Below are positions 1-8,451 of a DNA stretch of 64,000 nucleotides, one piece after another. The notes beneath the pieces are model-generated. The model was given only the letters and a program-made list of their open reading frames with translations, did no database searches and was not told where the DNA came from. Source of the DNA: PALSA-1004 sp963804885 (GTDB taxonomy: Bacteria; Pseudomonadota; Gammaproteobacteria; Burkholderiales; SG8-41); contig CAWDSF010000002.1 of NCBI GenBank assembly GCA_963804885.1, positions 310,001 to 374,000 of the forward strand, read 5' to 3'. The translations under genes and the position numbers were made by a program. The first letter of the stretch is position 1; every line of letters starts with the position of its first letter.

Positions 1-867
1 GCAATGAAACTCGACGCGGACAAGACCGTGCATGCATTGGGCATCGCCGGCACGCAGTCGTGCGGCTTGATGGCCGCGCAGTTCGGCTCGATGGTCAAAC
101 GCATGCACGCCGGCCGCGCCGCGCAAAGCGGTCTGTACGCGGCTGAGCTCGCCGACGCGGGCTTTACCGGAATACTCAACGTGTTCGAAAGCGAATACGG
201 CGGCTTCTGCACGACGTTCTCGCGCTCGACCGACCGCTTCAAGCTCGCGGAATTGACGGCCGGCTTCGGCAGCGTGTGGCAGACGATGAACGTGGCGTTG
301 AAATTCTATTCGTGCGTCGGCAGCAATCATTCAACGCTCGACGCGATTCAGGAATTGCAGGCCGCGCATCCATTTCGCGCGCACGACGTCGAAAAAATCG
401 TCGTGCACGGCTCGCAGGTCACCGTCGAGCACGTCGGCTGGAAATACGTGCCGCAGGGTTTCACCGCGGCGCAGCTCAACTTGTCGTACTGCGTCGCGAC
501 GCTGCTGCTCGACGGCGAGGTGTTCGTCGACCAATTTACTGAAGCCAAGCTGACAGACCCCGCGCGCCTGGCGCTCGCGGCCAGGGTCAGCGTGCTTCAC
601 GACCCCGCGATTACCGCGCGGGGACCGAAATTCCGCCAGATGGTGCGCGTGCAAATCCTGCTCAAGGACGGCACGCAGCTCGAGCGCACGCGTGAAGTCT
701 CGCGCGCGAAGGAAACCTTCGCCCCGGACGAGATGGTGGTGAAGAAATTCGAGACGCTCGCGGCGCACGTGCTGCCGCCGGCGCAATTGCGCGAGCTGGC
801 CGACACGGTGCTCGATCTGGAGAAGCTCGACGACGCATCGCGCCTCGCGCGGCTACTTGCCGTATAA
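1..867 (+). CDS. MmgE/PrpD family protein, 5'-truncated
   Basis: This is the C-terminal part (288 residues visible) of an MmgE/PrpD-fold protein, the family of 2-methylcitrate dehydratase and related dehydratases/decarboxylases. The frame is open to the left window edge, and family members are usually about 450 residues, so roughly the first third is missing. The stretch reading HALGIAGTQSCGLMAAQFG followed by GSMVKRMHAGRAAQSG is the conserved core of the family. The methionine at base 4 is therefore internal and not the start. A Bug receptor lies convergently downstream. The substrate cannot be told; many Burkholderiales MmgE/PrpD genes next to Bug receptors are not true methylcitrate dehydratases. 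Confidence 0.85.
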   Translation, partial: AMKLDADKTVHALGIAGTQSCGLMAAQFGSMVKRMHAGRAAQSGLYAAELADAGFTGILNVFESEYGGFCTTFSRSTDRFKLAELTAGFGSVWQTMNVALKFYSCVGSNHSTLDAIQELQAAHPFRAHDVEKIVVHGSQVTVEHVGWKYVPQGFTAAQLNLSYCVATLLLDGEVFVDQFTEAKLTDPARLALAARVSVLHDPAITARGPKFRQMVRVQILLKDGTQLERTREVSRAKETFAPDEMVVKKFETLAAHVLPPAQLRELADTVLDLEKLDDASRLARLLAV

Positions 868-914
868 GCGAATGCGTGCCCGGAGGTCGGGCGGCCGGTT
901 CGGGTCCTGCCGGC

Positions 915-1883
915 TCAGTCTATTTTCAGATTTGCCGCCTTCGCGACCCGTCCCCATTTCTCGATCTCCGCGCGGATGTACGCGCCGAACTGCTCGGGCG
1001 TAGAAGGCGCGGGGTCCAGTCCCTGATCGATGAAACGTTCGCGCACCTCGGTGTACGCGAGGGTTTTCGTCAGTGCATTCGCCAGTTTTGCGACTGCGGC
1101 GGGGGGCGTTCCGGTCGGCACCAGCAAACCCTGCCAGCCGCTCGCCTCGAAGTTTTTAAGGCCTGCTTCTTCGAAAGTCGGCACGTTGGGCAGCGCGCTG
1201 AGGCGCTCGGTTCGGGTGACCGCAATCGCTCTTAACCGGCCTGCCTTGACATACGGCATGGTGACCGATGGCGCATCCATGATCAGGTCGACCTGGCCGC
1301 CCATCAGGTCGGTCACCGCCGGACCGCTGCCTTTGTAGGGCACCAGCAAAAGGTCGATGCCGGCGCGCGCTTTCAGCAATTCGGCCGAAAAGTGCGCGGT
1401 GGAGCCCTGCCCGGCAATGGCGATGGTCAGCTTGCCGGAATGATTTTTGGCAAACGCGATGAATTCCCGCAGTGACTTTGCCGGCACCGATGGATGCAGC
1501 ACGAGGAGTTGCGAGCTCGAAGCGATCTGGCCGATCGCGGCGAAGTCTTTCAGCGCGTCGTAAGGAAGCTTCGGATAGACCACCGGGTAAAGCGCCATCG
1601 TGCCGGTGTTGCCGAGAAACAGGGTGTAGCCGTCGCCAGGCTGCCGGGCCGCATACTCGGCGCCGACGATGCCCGCCGCGCCGCCCCGATTGTCGACGAC
1701 GATCGTCGCGCCCAGCGCTTCGCTTAACCTCGGTTGTATGGTGCGGGCGAGAAAATCGAGGTTGCCGCCGGGGGGAAATGGCACCACGAACTTGATCGGT
1801 CGGCTCGGATAGGCCTGGGCGCTCGCGCCTGCGGCGAAAGCAATTCCCGCAATGAGCATAACCGCGCGTATGCGTGTCCTCAT
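915..1883 (-). CDS. Bug/TctC-type tripartite tricarboxylate transporter receptor (1)
   Basis: Predicted periplasmic solute-binding protein of 322 residues. The N-terminus has a signal peptide (AVMLIAGIAFAAGASAQ) and the mature part opens with YPSRPIKFVVPFPPGGN, the Bug-family hallmark. VDNRGGAAGIVGAEYAA and DGYTLFLGN follow, as in other family members. The start at 1883 is chosen because an ideal Shine-Dalgarno (AAAGGAGGTGAT) lies just upstream; the frame is open further up to 2276, but that part has no signal peptide and would run into etfB. No TctA/TctB membrane subunits are present. Bug proteins bind carboxylates or other small organic ligands; the ligand here is unknown. Confidence 0.93.
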   Translation of the reverse strand: MRTRIRAVMLIAGIAFAAGASAQAYPSRPIKFVVPFPPGGNLDFLARTIQPRLSEALGATIVVDNRGGAAGIVGAEYAARQPGDGYTLFLGNTGTMALYPVVYPKLPYDALKDFAAIGQIASSSQLLVLHPSVPAKSLREFIAFAKNHSGKLTIAIAGQGSTAHFSAELLKARAGIDLLLVPYKGSGPAVTDLMGGQVDLIMDAPSVTMPYVKAGRLRAIAVTRTERLSALPNVPTFEEAGLKNFEASGWQGLLVPTGTPPAAVAKLANALTKTLAYTEVRERFIDQGLDPAPSTPEQFGAYIRAEIEKWGRVAKAANLKID

Positions 1884-2006
1884 GGCATCACCTCCTTTTG
1901 AAAGATCATAAACCGGATCGGGCCGTACAGACGCACCATCGTGTAATCCGGTAAAATCGAGGCCTTTCCGCGGCGCCCGGCCGCACATTCCAAGCGAGGG
2001 GTAGTA

Positions 2007-2756
2007 ATGAAGGTCCTGGTGGCAATCAAGCGCGTCGTCGATCCCAATATCAAGGTGCGCGTCAAAGCCGACGGCACGGGTGTCGAGACGGCCAACGTGA
2101 AAATGGCGATGAATCCGTTCTGCGAAATCGCGGTCGAGCAGGCCGTGCGCATGAAAGAGGCGGGCACGGTCAGCGAAATCCTGGTCGTGTCGATCGGCGT
2201 TCCGCAATCGCAAGAAACCTTGCGCACGGCGCTCGCGATGGGGGCGGACCGCGCGATACTCGTCGAAGTCGCCCACGAAGTGCAGCCGCTCGCCGTGGCC
2301 AAGGTGCTGAAAGCGATCGTGGACAAGGAGCAGCCCGGCCTCGTGATCATGGGCAAGCAGGCGATCGACGACGACTGCAACCAGTCCGGCCAGATGCTGT
2401 CCGCGCTGCTGGGCTGGCCGCAGGCCACCTTCATCTCCAAGATCGAGATTGCCGGCGACCGCGCCGATATCACGCGCGAAGTCGACGGCGGCCTCGAGAA
2501 CATCAGCGTGAAGATGCCCGCCGTAGTCACCGCCGACTTGCGCCTGAACGAGCCGCGCTACGTGACGCTGCCCAATATCATGAAGGCGAAAAAGAAACCG
2601 CTCGAGAACATCAAGCCCGATGCGCTGGGCGTCGACGTCACGCCGCGGCTGACGACGCTCAAAGTCGAAGAGCCGCCGAAGCGCGGTGCGGGCGTGAAAG
2701 TGGCGGACGTGGCAGAACTCGTGAGTAAACTCAAGAACGAAGCGAAGGTGATTTAA
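2007..2756 (+). CDS. etfB: Electron transfer flavoprotein beta subunit
   Basis: Beta subunit (249 residues) of the heterodimeric FAD/AMP electron carrier that passes electrons from acyl-CoA dehydrogenases to ETF-ubiquinone oxidoreductase. The N-terminus MKVLVAIKRVVDPNIKVRVK and the signature region VDGGLENISVKMPAVVTADL with LNEPRYVTLPNIMKAKKK are typical. Full length for the family. It is followed 155 bases later by etfA and then by an acyl-CoA dehydrogenase, the standard partner set, and the fatty-acid island at 13.5-25 kb supplies more electron donors. The upstream 120 bases are shared with a divergent Bug receptor and must hold its promoter. Confidence 0.97.
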   Translation: MKVLVAIKRVVDPNIKVRVKADGTGVETANVKMAMNPFCEIAVEQAVRMKEAGTVSEILVVSIGVPQSQETLRTALAMGADRAILVEVAHEVQPLAVAKVLKAIVDKEQPGLVIMGKQAIDDDCNQSGQMLSALLGWPQATFISKIEIAGDRADITREVDGGLENISVKMPAVVTADLRLNEPRYVTLPNIMKAKKKPLENIKPDALGVDVTPRLTTLKVEEPPKRGAGVKVADVAELVSKLKNEAKVI

Positions 2757-2911
2757 GCCCTCGCAAATCGCGCCTACATTGCCCTGGCTTCGTTATAAAT
2801 CGCTTGCAAATGCTCATTGACTATCGTGTCAACTCTGCTTCGCAAGCGATTTACGCCTCACCAGGACAACGTATCCATCAATTTTCAAGGGCTTAAACAG
2901 GAGTATCGGAA

Positions 2912-3841
2912 ATGGCAATTCTTGTAATTGCAGAACACGACAACAAGCAATTGAAGACGGGTGTCGCCAATACCATTGCGGCGGCGGCGAAAATCGGCGC
3001 CGACATCAGCGTGCTGGTTGCCGGCGGCGGTTGCGCCGAAGCGGCGGCTGCCGCGGCGAAAATCGCGGGCGTCACCAAGGTGCTCGTCGCCGATGCGCCG
3101 CAATATGCGGATCCGCTCGCCGAGAACCTGGCGGCGCTCGTGCTGTCGATCGCAAAAAACTACACGCACATTCTGGCGCCGGCCACCGGCTTCGGCAAAA
3201 ACTTCATGCCGCGCGTGGCGGCATTGCTCGACGTTGCGCAGGTTTCGGACATCAGCTCGGTGGTGTCGCCCGACACTTTCGTGCGCCCGACTTACGCGGG
3301 CAATGTGCTGACGACCGTTCAGTCCAAAGACCCGATCAAGGTCATCACCGTGCGCATCACGGGGTTCGACGCCGCTGGTGCCGCCGCGAGCGCGGCGCCG
3401 ATCGAAAACGTCGCGGCGGTTGCCGATACCGGGCTTTCGCAGTTCAAAGGCCACGAACTCACCAAGTCGAGCCGGCCGGAGTTGACCGCGGCGCGCATCA
3501 TCGTGTCCGGCGGGCGCGGCATGGGCAACGGCGAGAATTTCAAGTTGCTCGAAGCATTGGCCGACAAGCTCGGCGCGGCGGTCGGTGCGTCGCGCGCCGC
3601 AGTCGACTCGGGATTCGTGCCGAACGATTATCAGGTCGGCCAGACGGGCAAGATCGTCGCCCCCGAGTTGTATGTCGCGGTCGGTATTTCCGGCGCGATC
3701 CAGCATCTCGCCGGCATGAAGGACAGCAAGGTGATCGTCGCCATCAACAAGGACGCGGAAGCACCGATTTTCCAGGTCGCGAATTACTGGCTGGTCGAGG
3801 ATTTGTTCAAGGCTGTGCCTGAGCTCACGGCTGCGCTGTGA
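2912..3841 (+). CDS. etfA: Electron transfer flavoprotein alpha subunit
   Basis: Alpha subunit (309 residues), which carries the FAD site and pairs with EtfB. The C-terminal FAD-binding half is clear: SGGRGMGNGENFKLLEAL, then GASRAAVDSGFVPNDYQVGQ, then GISGAIQHLAGMKDSKVIVA and AINKDAEAPIF. A good ribosome-binding site (AACAGGAG) precedes the ATG. The spacer after etfB shows no gene. The next gene is an acyl-CoA dehydrogenase on the same strand, separated by a heptad-period inverted repeat. Confidence 0.97.
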   Translation: MAILVIAEHDNKQLKTGVANTIAAAAKIGADISVLVAGGGCAEAAAAAAKIAGVTKVLVADAPQYADPLAENLAALVLSIAKNYTHILAPATGFGKNFMPRVAALLDVAQVSDISSVVSPDTFVRPTYAGNVLTTVQSKDPIKVITVRITGFDAAGAAASAAPIENVAAVADTGLSQFKGHELTKSSRPELTAARIIVSGGRGMGNGENFKLLEALADKLGAAVGASRAAVDSGFVPNDYQVGQTGKIVAPELYVAVGISGAIQHLAGMKDSKVIVAINKDAEAPIFQVANYWLVEDLFKAVPELTAAL

Positions 3842-3847
3842 GCGGTG

Positions 3848-3936
3848 AAGGGAGAGGCGAGAAGCGTGAGGCGTTAGGGTTAGGTGTGAGGCGTTAGGGG
3901 GTAAACACTTCTCGCCTCACGCCTAACGCCTCACCG
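3848..3936. repeat. Heptad-period inverted repeat between etfA and acyl-CoA dehydrogenase
   Basis: The left arm is built from 7-base units such as GTGAGGC and GTTAGGG repeated with small changes. The right arm (from about 3908) is its near reverse complement, reading CTCACGCCTAACGCCTCAC. The element can fold into a long imperfect hairpin. It ends 18 bases before the next start codon. Related heptad tracts occur at 19681, 24077, 39775 and 44781. It may act as a terminator or attenuator, or be a dispersed mobile-like repeat. Confidence 0.75.
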
Positions 3937-3954
3937 TCCGACGAAGGAGGGCTG

Positions 3955-5745
3955 ATGTCAACCTACACCGCGCCGTTGCAGGACATGCAGTTCGTGATCA
4001 AGGAACTGGTGGGGCTCGCCGATATCACTGCGATGCCCGATTGCGCGGAGGTGACCGGGGATCTCGTCGACGCAGTCCTCGACGAAGCGGCGAAATTCGC
4101 TACAGGCGTGCTCGATCCGCTCAATCACACGGGGGACAAAACCGGCGCCAGGTTTGCCGACGGCAGCGTGACCACCCCACCCGGATTCAAAGAAGCGTAC
4201 CGCCAGTTCATCGCCGGCGGCTGGAACGGGCTGTCCGGGGAAGCCGCTTACGGCGGCCAGGGCCTGCCGCACGTCGTCTCGATGCCGGTGCAGGAAATGT
4301 GGAACAGCGCCAACATGGCGTTCTGCCTGTGCCCGATGCTCACTTCCGGCGTGCTCGAGGCGATGAAGCTGAAAGGCACGCCCGAGCAAAAAGAAAAATT
4401 CCTGCACAAGCTCACCGCCGGCGAGTGGACCGGCACGATGAATCTCACCGAACCGCAGGCCGGATCCGATCTTTCGGCGGTGCGCACGCGCGCGGTGCCC
4501 GAGGGCGATCATTACCGGCTGCACGGCACCAAGATTTTCATCACGTGGGGCGAGCACGACATGGCCGCGAATATCGTGCATCTCGTGCTCGCGCGCACGC
4601 CCGACGCGCCGGAAGGCGTGAAAGGCATTTCGCTCTTCATCGTGCCGAAGTTCCTGGTCAACGACGACGGCAGCTTAGGCTCCCGCAACGACGTGAAATG
4701 CGTGTCGATCGAGCACAAGATGGGCATCAACGCGAGCCCAACGTGCGTGCTCGCGTACGGCGACGGCAAGGGCGCGCTCGGCTACCTGGTCGGCGAAGAG
4801 AACCGCGGCCTCGAATACATGTTCATCATGATGAACCATGCGCGTCTGGGCGTCGGCCTCGAAGGTGTCGCGCTGGCGGAGCGCGCCTATCAGCACGCGC
4901 GCGAATATGCGAAGACGCGCGTGCAGGGTCGCGCGATCGGCCAGAAAAGCGGCGACCGAGTGACCATCATCCATCATCCCGACGTGAAGCGCATGCTGCT
5001 CACGATGAAGGCGCAGACCGAAGCGATGCGCGCGCTCGCCTACAGCGCGTCGGCTGCGCTCGACAAAGCCAACCATCACCCCGACGAGCGCGAGCGCCGC
5101 ACCCATCAGGCGCTGGTGGACTTTCTGATCCCGATCGTCAAAGGCTGGTGCACGGAGCAGGGCGTGGAAATCGCGTCGGTCGGCGTGCAGATTCACGGCG
5201 GCATGGGCTTTATCGAGGAAACCGGCGCCGCGCAGTATCTGCGCGACGCGCGCATCACCACGATTTACGAAGGCACGACCGGCATCCAGGCGGCCGATCT
5301 CGTCGGGCGCAAAGTCGGCTTTGAAAAAGGGGCTACTGCCTTCGCGATTATCGAGGTCATGCGCAAGATCGATCCCAAGCTCGCCACCAGCGGCAACCCG
5401 GACGTGAGCGCGGCGCGCGAAAATCTGCTGCACGCGATCGACGGCCTCGCTGCCGCCACGCAATGGGTCGTCGATACCTTCCCGCACAATCCTCAAGCGG
5501 TGGCAGCAGTGTCGGTGCCGTTTCTCAAGTTATGGGGCACGGTGGGGGGCGGGTGGCTGATGGCGCGCGCGGCGCTGATCGCGGACGCGAAAGCCGGCAC
5601 CGACGGCGACACGGATTTCTATCGCGCCAAGATCGTGACTGCGCGATTCTATGCGGAACATATCCTGCCGCAGGCCGCCGGTCTGACAAGCGCGGTTACG
5701 GGCGGATCGTCGAGCGTGCTCGCGCTGACCGAAGCGCAGTTCTAG
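3955..5745 (+). CDS. Acyl-CoA dehydrogenase, DmdC-type large form
   Basis: FAD-dependent dehydrogenase of 596 residues that introduces the 2,3-double bond in an acyl-CoA and passes electrons to ETF. The length and the extra C-terminal domain fit the DmdC/large acyl-CoA dehydrogenase subgroup and not the 380-residue form. Visible signatures are MNLTEPQAGSDLSAVRTRA (flavin/substrate region), QIHGGMGFIEETGAAQYLRD and IYEGTTGIQAADLVGRK, where the Glu is the expected catalytic base. The Shine-Dalgarno GAAGGAGGG lies just before the ATG. Coupling with etfBA suggests a dedicated electron route. DmdC acts on 3-methylmercaptopropionyl-CoA, but most relatives have other short- or medium-chain substrates, so the substrate is open. 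Confidence 0.94.
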   Translation: MSTYTAPLQDMQFVIKELVGLADITAMPDCAEVTGDLVDAVLDEAAKFATGVLDPLNHTGDKTGARFADGSVTTPPGFKEAYRQFIAGGWNGLSGEAAYGGQGLPHVVSMPVQEMWNSANMAFCLCPMLTSGVLEAMKLKGTPEQKEKFLHKLTAGEWTGTMNLTEPQAGSDLSAVRTRAVPEGDHYRLHGTKIFITWGEHDMAANIVHLVLARTPDAPEGVKGISLFIVPKFLVNDDGSLGSRNDVKCVSIEHKMGINASPTCVLAYGDGKGALGYLVGEENRGLEYMFIMMNHARLGVGLEGVALAERAYQHAREYAKTRVQGRAIGQKSGDRVTIIHHPDVKRMLLTMKAQTEAMRALAYSASAALDKANHHPDERERRTHQALVDFLIPIVKGWCTEQGVEIASVGVQIHGGMGFIEETGAAQYLRDARITTIYEGTTGIQAADLVGRKVGFEKGATAFAIIEVMRKIDPKLATSGNPDVSAARENLLHAIDGLAAATQWVVDTFPHNPQAVAAVSVPFLKLWGTVGGGWLMARAALIADAKAGTDGDTDFYRAKIVTARFYAEHILPQAAGLTSAVTGGSSSVLALTEAQF

Positions 5746-5766
5746 CCGCGGCATTCCCGCGGCACC

Positions 5767-5804
5767 GGAATATCCCGGAGCGAAGCTCTCCGGGGGTATG
5801 TTCC
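5767..5804. terminator. Long inverted repeat after acyl-CoA dehydrogenase, probable terminator
   Basis: Bases GGAATATCCCGGAG and CTCCGGGGGTATGTTCC form an imperfect stem of about 15 pairs with a short loop, 21 bases after the stop codon. There is no T tract, so Rho-independent termination is not certain; the hairpin could instead stabilise the transcript end. Confidence 0.45.
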
Positions 5805-5911
5805 TACACCCGATTCATCCTTACGCCGATGTTGAAGCGCTTCGCCACTTGATTAGAGTTACTCCTGTGTAATTGGGCGGACACGTCAACCATTCATGCG
5901 GAGCTAACGAC

Positions 5912-6304
5912 ATGAGTATTTTTGGCAAGATTCTGAGCAAGATTTTCCCCTCGAATCATCCCGCGGTAACGCAGGCTACCGCGCCTGCTGCGCCTGCGGC
6001 GTCGACTTCAGCCGCAGCACCGGCCAGTCCGGCCGCTGCGGCACCGCCCGTCGACGTTGAATCCGTGTTGAATGACATGGCGAAGAAAAATCCGGAGAAG
6101 CTCAACTGGCGCACTTCGATCGTGGATCTCATGAAGCTGGTTGGCATGGATAGCAGCCTGTCGGCGAGAAAAGAACTCGCGCAGGAGCTCAATTACACCG
6201 GCAACACGAACGACTCGGCCAGCATGAACATGTGGCTGCACAAGCAGGTGATGCGCAAGATCGCCGAAAACGGCGGCAAGCTGCCGGCCGACATGAAGGA
6301 TTAA
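5912..6304 (+). CDS. DUF3597 domain protein
   Basis: Small protein of 130 residues. It begins MSIFGKILSKIF and has an Ala/Pro/Ser-rich linker (about residues 15-48). The conserved domain follows: VLNDMAKKNPEKLNWRTSIV, then DLMKLVGMDSSLSARKELA, then MWLHKQVMRKIAENGG. This matches DUF3597, a LysM-associated small helical domain of unknown function. The start at 5912 is preferred over an upstream in-frame TTG because GGAG sits 9-10 bases before it and the conserved sequence starts there. It stands alone between a hairpin and a convergent lipoprotein gene. Confidence 0.85.
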   Translation: MSIFGKILSKIFPSNHPAVTQATAPAAPAASTSAAAPASPAAAAPPVDVESVLNDMAKKNPEKLNWRTSIVDLMKLVGMDSSLSARKELAQELNYTGNTNDSASMNMWLHKQVMRKIAENGGKLPADMKD

Positions 6305-6376
6305 CGCAACGCCATATAAGAACCCGCGCGGAAATGCGCGCGGTTAAATCTCAAGCTCGCTGGCTTTGCGCCCGCC

Positions 6377-6898
6377 TCACCGCGGCGGGGGTGGCGGTGG
6401 GCTGCCCGGCGGTGGCGGCGGGGGCGGCGACGCAGGCCTGCTTGCTGCTTCCGGCGTCGACGATACAAAATTTCCGCTCACTGGCACTTTGTGCCCCTTC
6501 GCGTACATGCATTGCGTGTATGCAATGTCGTAGCGGTACTGCAGGTTGCGCCCTGACTGGTCTGCCGCGCCAGTGCCGACGAGTGCTCCCCCCGCCAGGC
6601 CGACGCCCGCGCCGACTGCTGCGCCCTGACCGCCGTTGATTGCAGCGCCCGCGGCTGCGCCGATCAAAGTGCCGATGGCGGCGCTTTTGACGCCGCTGTC
6701 CGCGGCTGCGCTCTCAGGCGTGTTGCCGCCGATCTGCGCATACGAATACTGCCGGCAGTCAGTGTCGTCGAAACGGAACTGCTCGAAGCTCTTGCCGGTG
6801 CCCGGGAGCACCATGGTGCCGGGACCCGTCGGCATCGACACGCATGATGCGAGCGCGAGCAGCGAGCAGACGGGCAAAGACTTAACCAATCCGTTCAT
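6377..6898 (-). CDS. Glycine-zipper outer-membrane lipoprotein
   Basis: Predicted lipoprotein of 173 residues. The signal segment ends with the lipobox-like LLALASC, so Cys-18 or so would be lipidated. The middle contains a glycine zipper (GTLIGAAAGAAINGGQGAAV and onward), the motif of YMGG/SlyB-like membrane proteins. The C-terminus is almost pure proline (PPPPPPPGSPPPPPPR), which may cross the peptidoglycan. It lies 18 bases downstream of a Tyr-rich secreted protein on the same strand, so the two may be co-transcribed. Function is unknown; a structural envelope role is inferred. Confidence 0.8.
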   Translation of the reverse strand: MNGLVKSLPVCSLLALASCVSMPTGPGTMVLPGTGKSFEQFRFDDTDCRQYSYAQIGGNTPESAAADSGVKSAAIGTLIGAAAGAAINGGQGAAVGAGVGLAGGALVGTGAADQSGRNLQYRYDIAYTQCMYAKGHKVPVSGNFVSSTPEAASRPASPPPPPPPGSPPPPPPR

Positions 6899-6916
6899 GC
6901 GTAGGTGCTTTCGGAT

Positions 6917-7360
6917 TTATTGCGCCGGCGTCGGGGCAACCTGCTGCCACCCGCCTGAACATTCTTTGACGTAGGGATAGTACCCGTTCGACGAGCTGCA
7001 GTAATACCAATAACCCGACGGCAGCGAGTTGCCGCCGCCGCTTTCCGTGGCGCCCAGTTCGATGTAAGTCGTCGGGGCGCTCGCCGCCGGCGGGTAATAG
7101 TACGGATAGTAGTACGGCGGATAGTAATAGCCCGGGTACGGGGGGTAGTAATAGTAGGGATACCACCCCGCGCCGAAGAAGACCCCGACGCTCGTGTGCG
7201 AGTGATTGTGGCCGTGCCCGTGACCGCCGCCGTGGCCACCGTTGTGACCGCCGCTCCGTCCGCCACCGCCGCCGCGCGCCGCCTCAACGTGCATAGTGAG
7301 CGCCGCGCTCAATGTAAGTGCGGTCAACCCAACCAGAAGCTTCGAAATTCTTACGCTCAT
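6917..7360 (-). CDS. Secreted Gly/His-rich and Tyr/Pro-rich protein
   Basis: Exported protein of 147 residues with signal peptide (LLVGLTALTLSAALTMHVEA). The mature chain starts with a Gly/His tract (GGHGGGHGHGHNHSH), which could bind metals. A very Tyr/Pro-rich tract follows (YPYYYYPPYPGYYYPPYYYP), then a compact C-terminal part with two Cys (YYCSSSNGYYPYVKEC). Such proteins are common in Betaproteobacteria and have no assigned function. It precedes the glycine-zipper lipoprotein, suggesting a shared envelope role. Confidence 0.8.
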   Translation of the reverse strand: MSVRISKLLVGLTALTLSAALTMHVEAARGGGGGRSGGHNGGHGGGHGHGHNHSHTSVGVFFGAGWYPYYYYPPYPGYYYPPYYYPYYYPPAASAPTTYIELGATESGGGNSLPSGYWYYCSSSNGYYPYVKECSGGWQQVAPTPAQ

Positions 7361-7402
7361 GGTGCTTTCCGCCTGTTTGGCGCAGCGCTTTTGGAATTTC
7401 GT

Positions 7403-7431
7403 ATCTCACACCCTTTTCGATAAAAATTCAA
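7403..7431 (-). promoter_or_regulatory. Possible sigma-70 promoter for the Tyr-rich protein gene
   Basis: Read on the minus strand: TTGAAT, 17-base spacer, TGAGAT, ending 43 bases before the start codon at 7360, in a locally AT-rich stretch. The -35 is good and the -10 is weak. This is inference from sequence match alone. Confidence 0.3.
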
Positions 7432-7479
7432 GAGCAAAGTTTCGACTGTTACAACCTCGAGTCAGCATTGTCCGACACG

Positions 7480-8451
7480 TCAGTCGATTTTTGCGTCGGC
7501 GATCGCTACGACTTCGGCGAATTTTTTAATCTCCGCGCGCAGGAACGTGCGCAACTGCTCGGGACTCGACGGCTCCGGCGGCGCGCCCATCTTGAGCAGC
7601 GTGTCGGCAACCTGCGGGCTCTTCAGCGCTTCCACGGTGGCGGCGTGCAGGCGCGATACGATCGCGTGCGGCGTGCCGGTCGGGACGACGAGGCAATACC
7701 ATGACGTAACGTCGATCGGCAGCCCGGACTCGATGAACGTCGGCACGTCGGGCATGACCGGCGTGCGCGTCACTCCCGACGTCGCCAGCACGCGCAGGCG
7801 GCCGGCCTGCGCGAGGGCGAGCACGGCGGGCGGACCGGACAGCATGATGCTGACGTCGCCGGACAGAAAGGCAGTGAGTGCCGGCCCCGAACCTTTGAAC
7901 GGAATATGCGTGAGCTGGATGCCCGCGCGCTTCTTCAGCAGCTCAGCGACGAGATGACCTGTCGTGCCGCTGCCTGCCGAGCCATAGTTGAGCCGGCTCT
8001 TCGGATCTTTCGCGAGATCGATCAACTGCCGGATGGTGGCCACCGGCAACATCGGATGTACCGACAGTACCTGTGGCACCCGGGTGATCAGCGAAATCGG
8101 CGCGAAATCTTTCAATGGATCGTACGGCAGCTTGCTCCCGTACAGCGATACGTTGATTGCCATCGGCGATACCACGCCGAGCAGCAGCGTATAGCCGTCG
8201 GGCAACGCGTTCGCAGCGGTCGCCGTGCCCACCGTGCCGCCCGCGCCGCCGCGGCTGTCGACGACGACGCTCTGGCCCAGGCTTTCCGACAGCTTCAATG
8301 CAAGCACGCGCGCGATGGGTTCGGCCGTGCCGCCGGGCGCGGTCGGGTTGATGAAGCGGATTGGCCGAGTCGGATAAACGTCCGCGCCCACCGCTGGTGC
8401 GAGCGCGAGCGGCGCGCACGCGAGGAGCCCGCAGCACGTCGCGATTTTCAA
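7480..8451 (-). CDS. Bug/TctC-type receptor (2), coupled to TauD-type dioxygenase
   Basis: Periplasmic receptor of 323 residues: hydrophobic leader (CCGLLACAPLALAPAVGA), then VYPTRPIRFINPTAPGGTAE, VVVDSRGGAGGTVGTA, DGYTLLLGV, and the C-terminal region LRAEIKKFAEVVAIADAKID. The start is a TTG at 8449-8451 that overlaps the dioxygenase stop as TTGA. The frame is open further upstream, but that part lies inside the dioxygenase gene and has no signal peptide. The coupling suggests that the receptor binds the substrate, or a relative of the substrate, of the dioxygenase. No transporter membrane subunits are nearby. Confidence 0.88.
   Translation of the reverse strand: MKIATCCGLLACAPLALAPAVGADVYPTRPIRFINPTAPGGTAEPIARVLALKLSESLGQSVVVDSRGGAGGTVGTATAANALPDGYTLLLGVVSPMAINVSLYGSKLPYDPLKDFAPISLITRVPQVLSVHPMLPVATIRQLIDLAKDPKSRLNYGSAGSGTTGHLVAELLKKRAGIQLTHIPFKGSGPALTAFLSGDVSIMLSGPPAVLALAQAGRLRVLATSGVTRTPVMPDVPTFIESGLPIDVTSWYCLVVPTGTPHAIVSRLHAATVEALKSPQVADTLLKMGAPPEPSSPEQLRTFLRAEIKKFAEVVAIADAKID

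Noticed and set aside
3848..3936. Possible CRISPR-like repeat
   Set aside because: The units are 7 bases in tandem and inverted, with no spacers and no cas genes.
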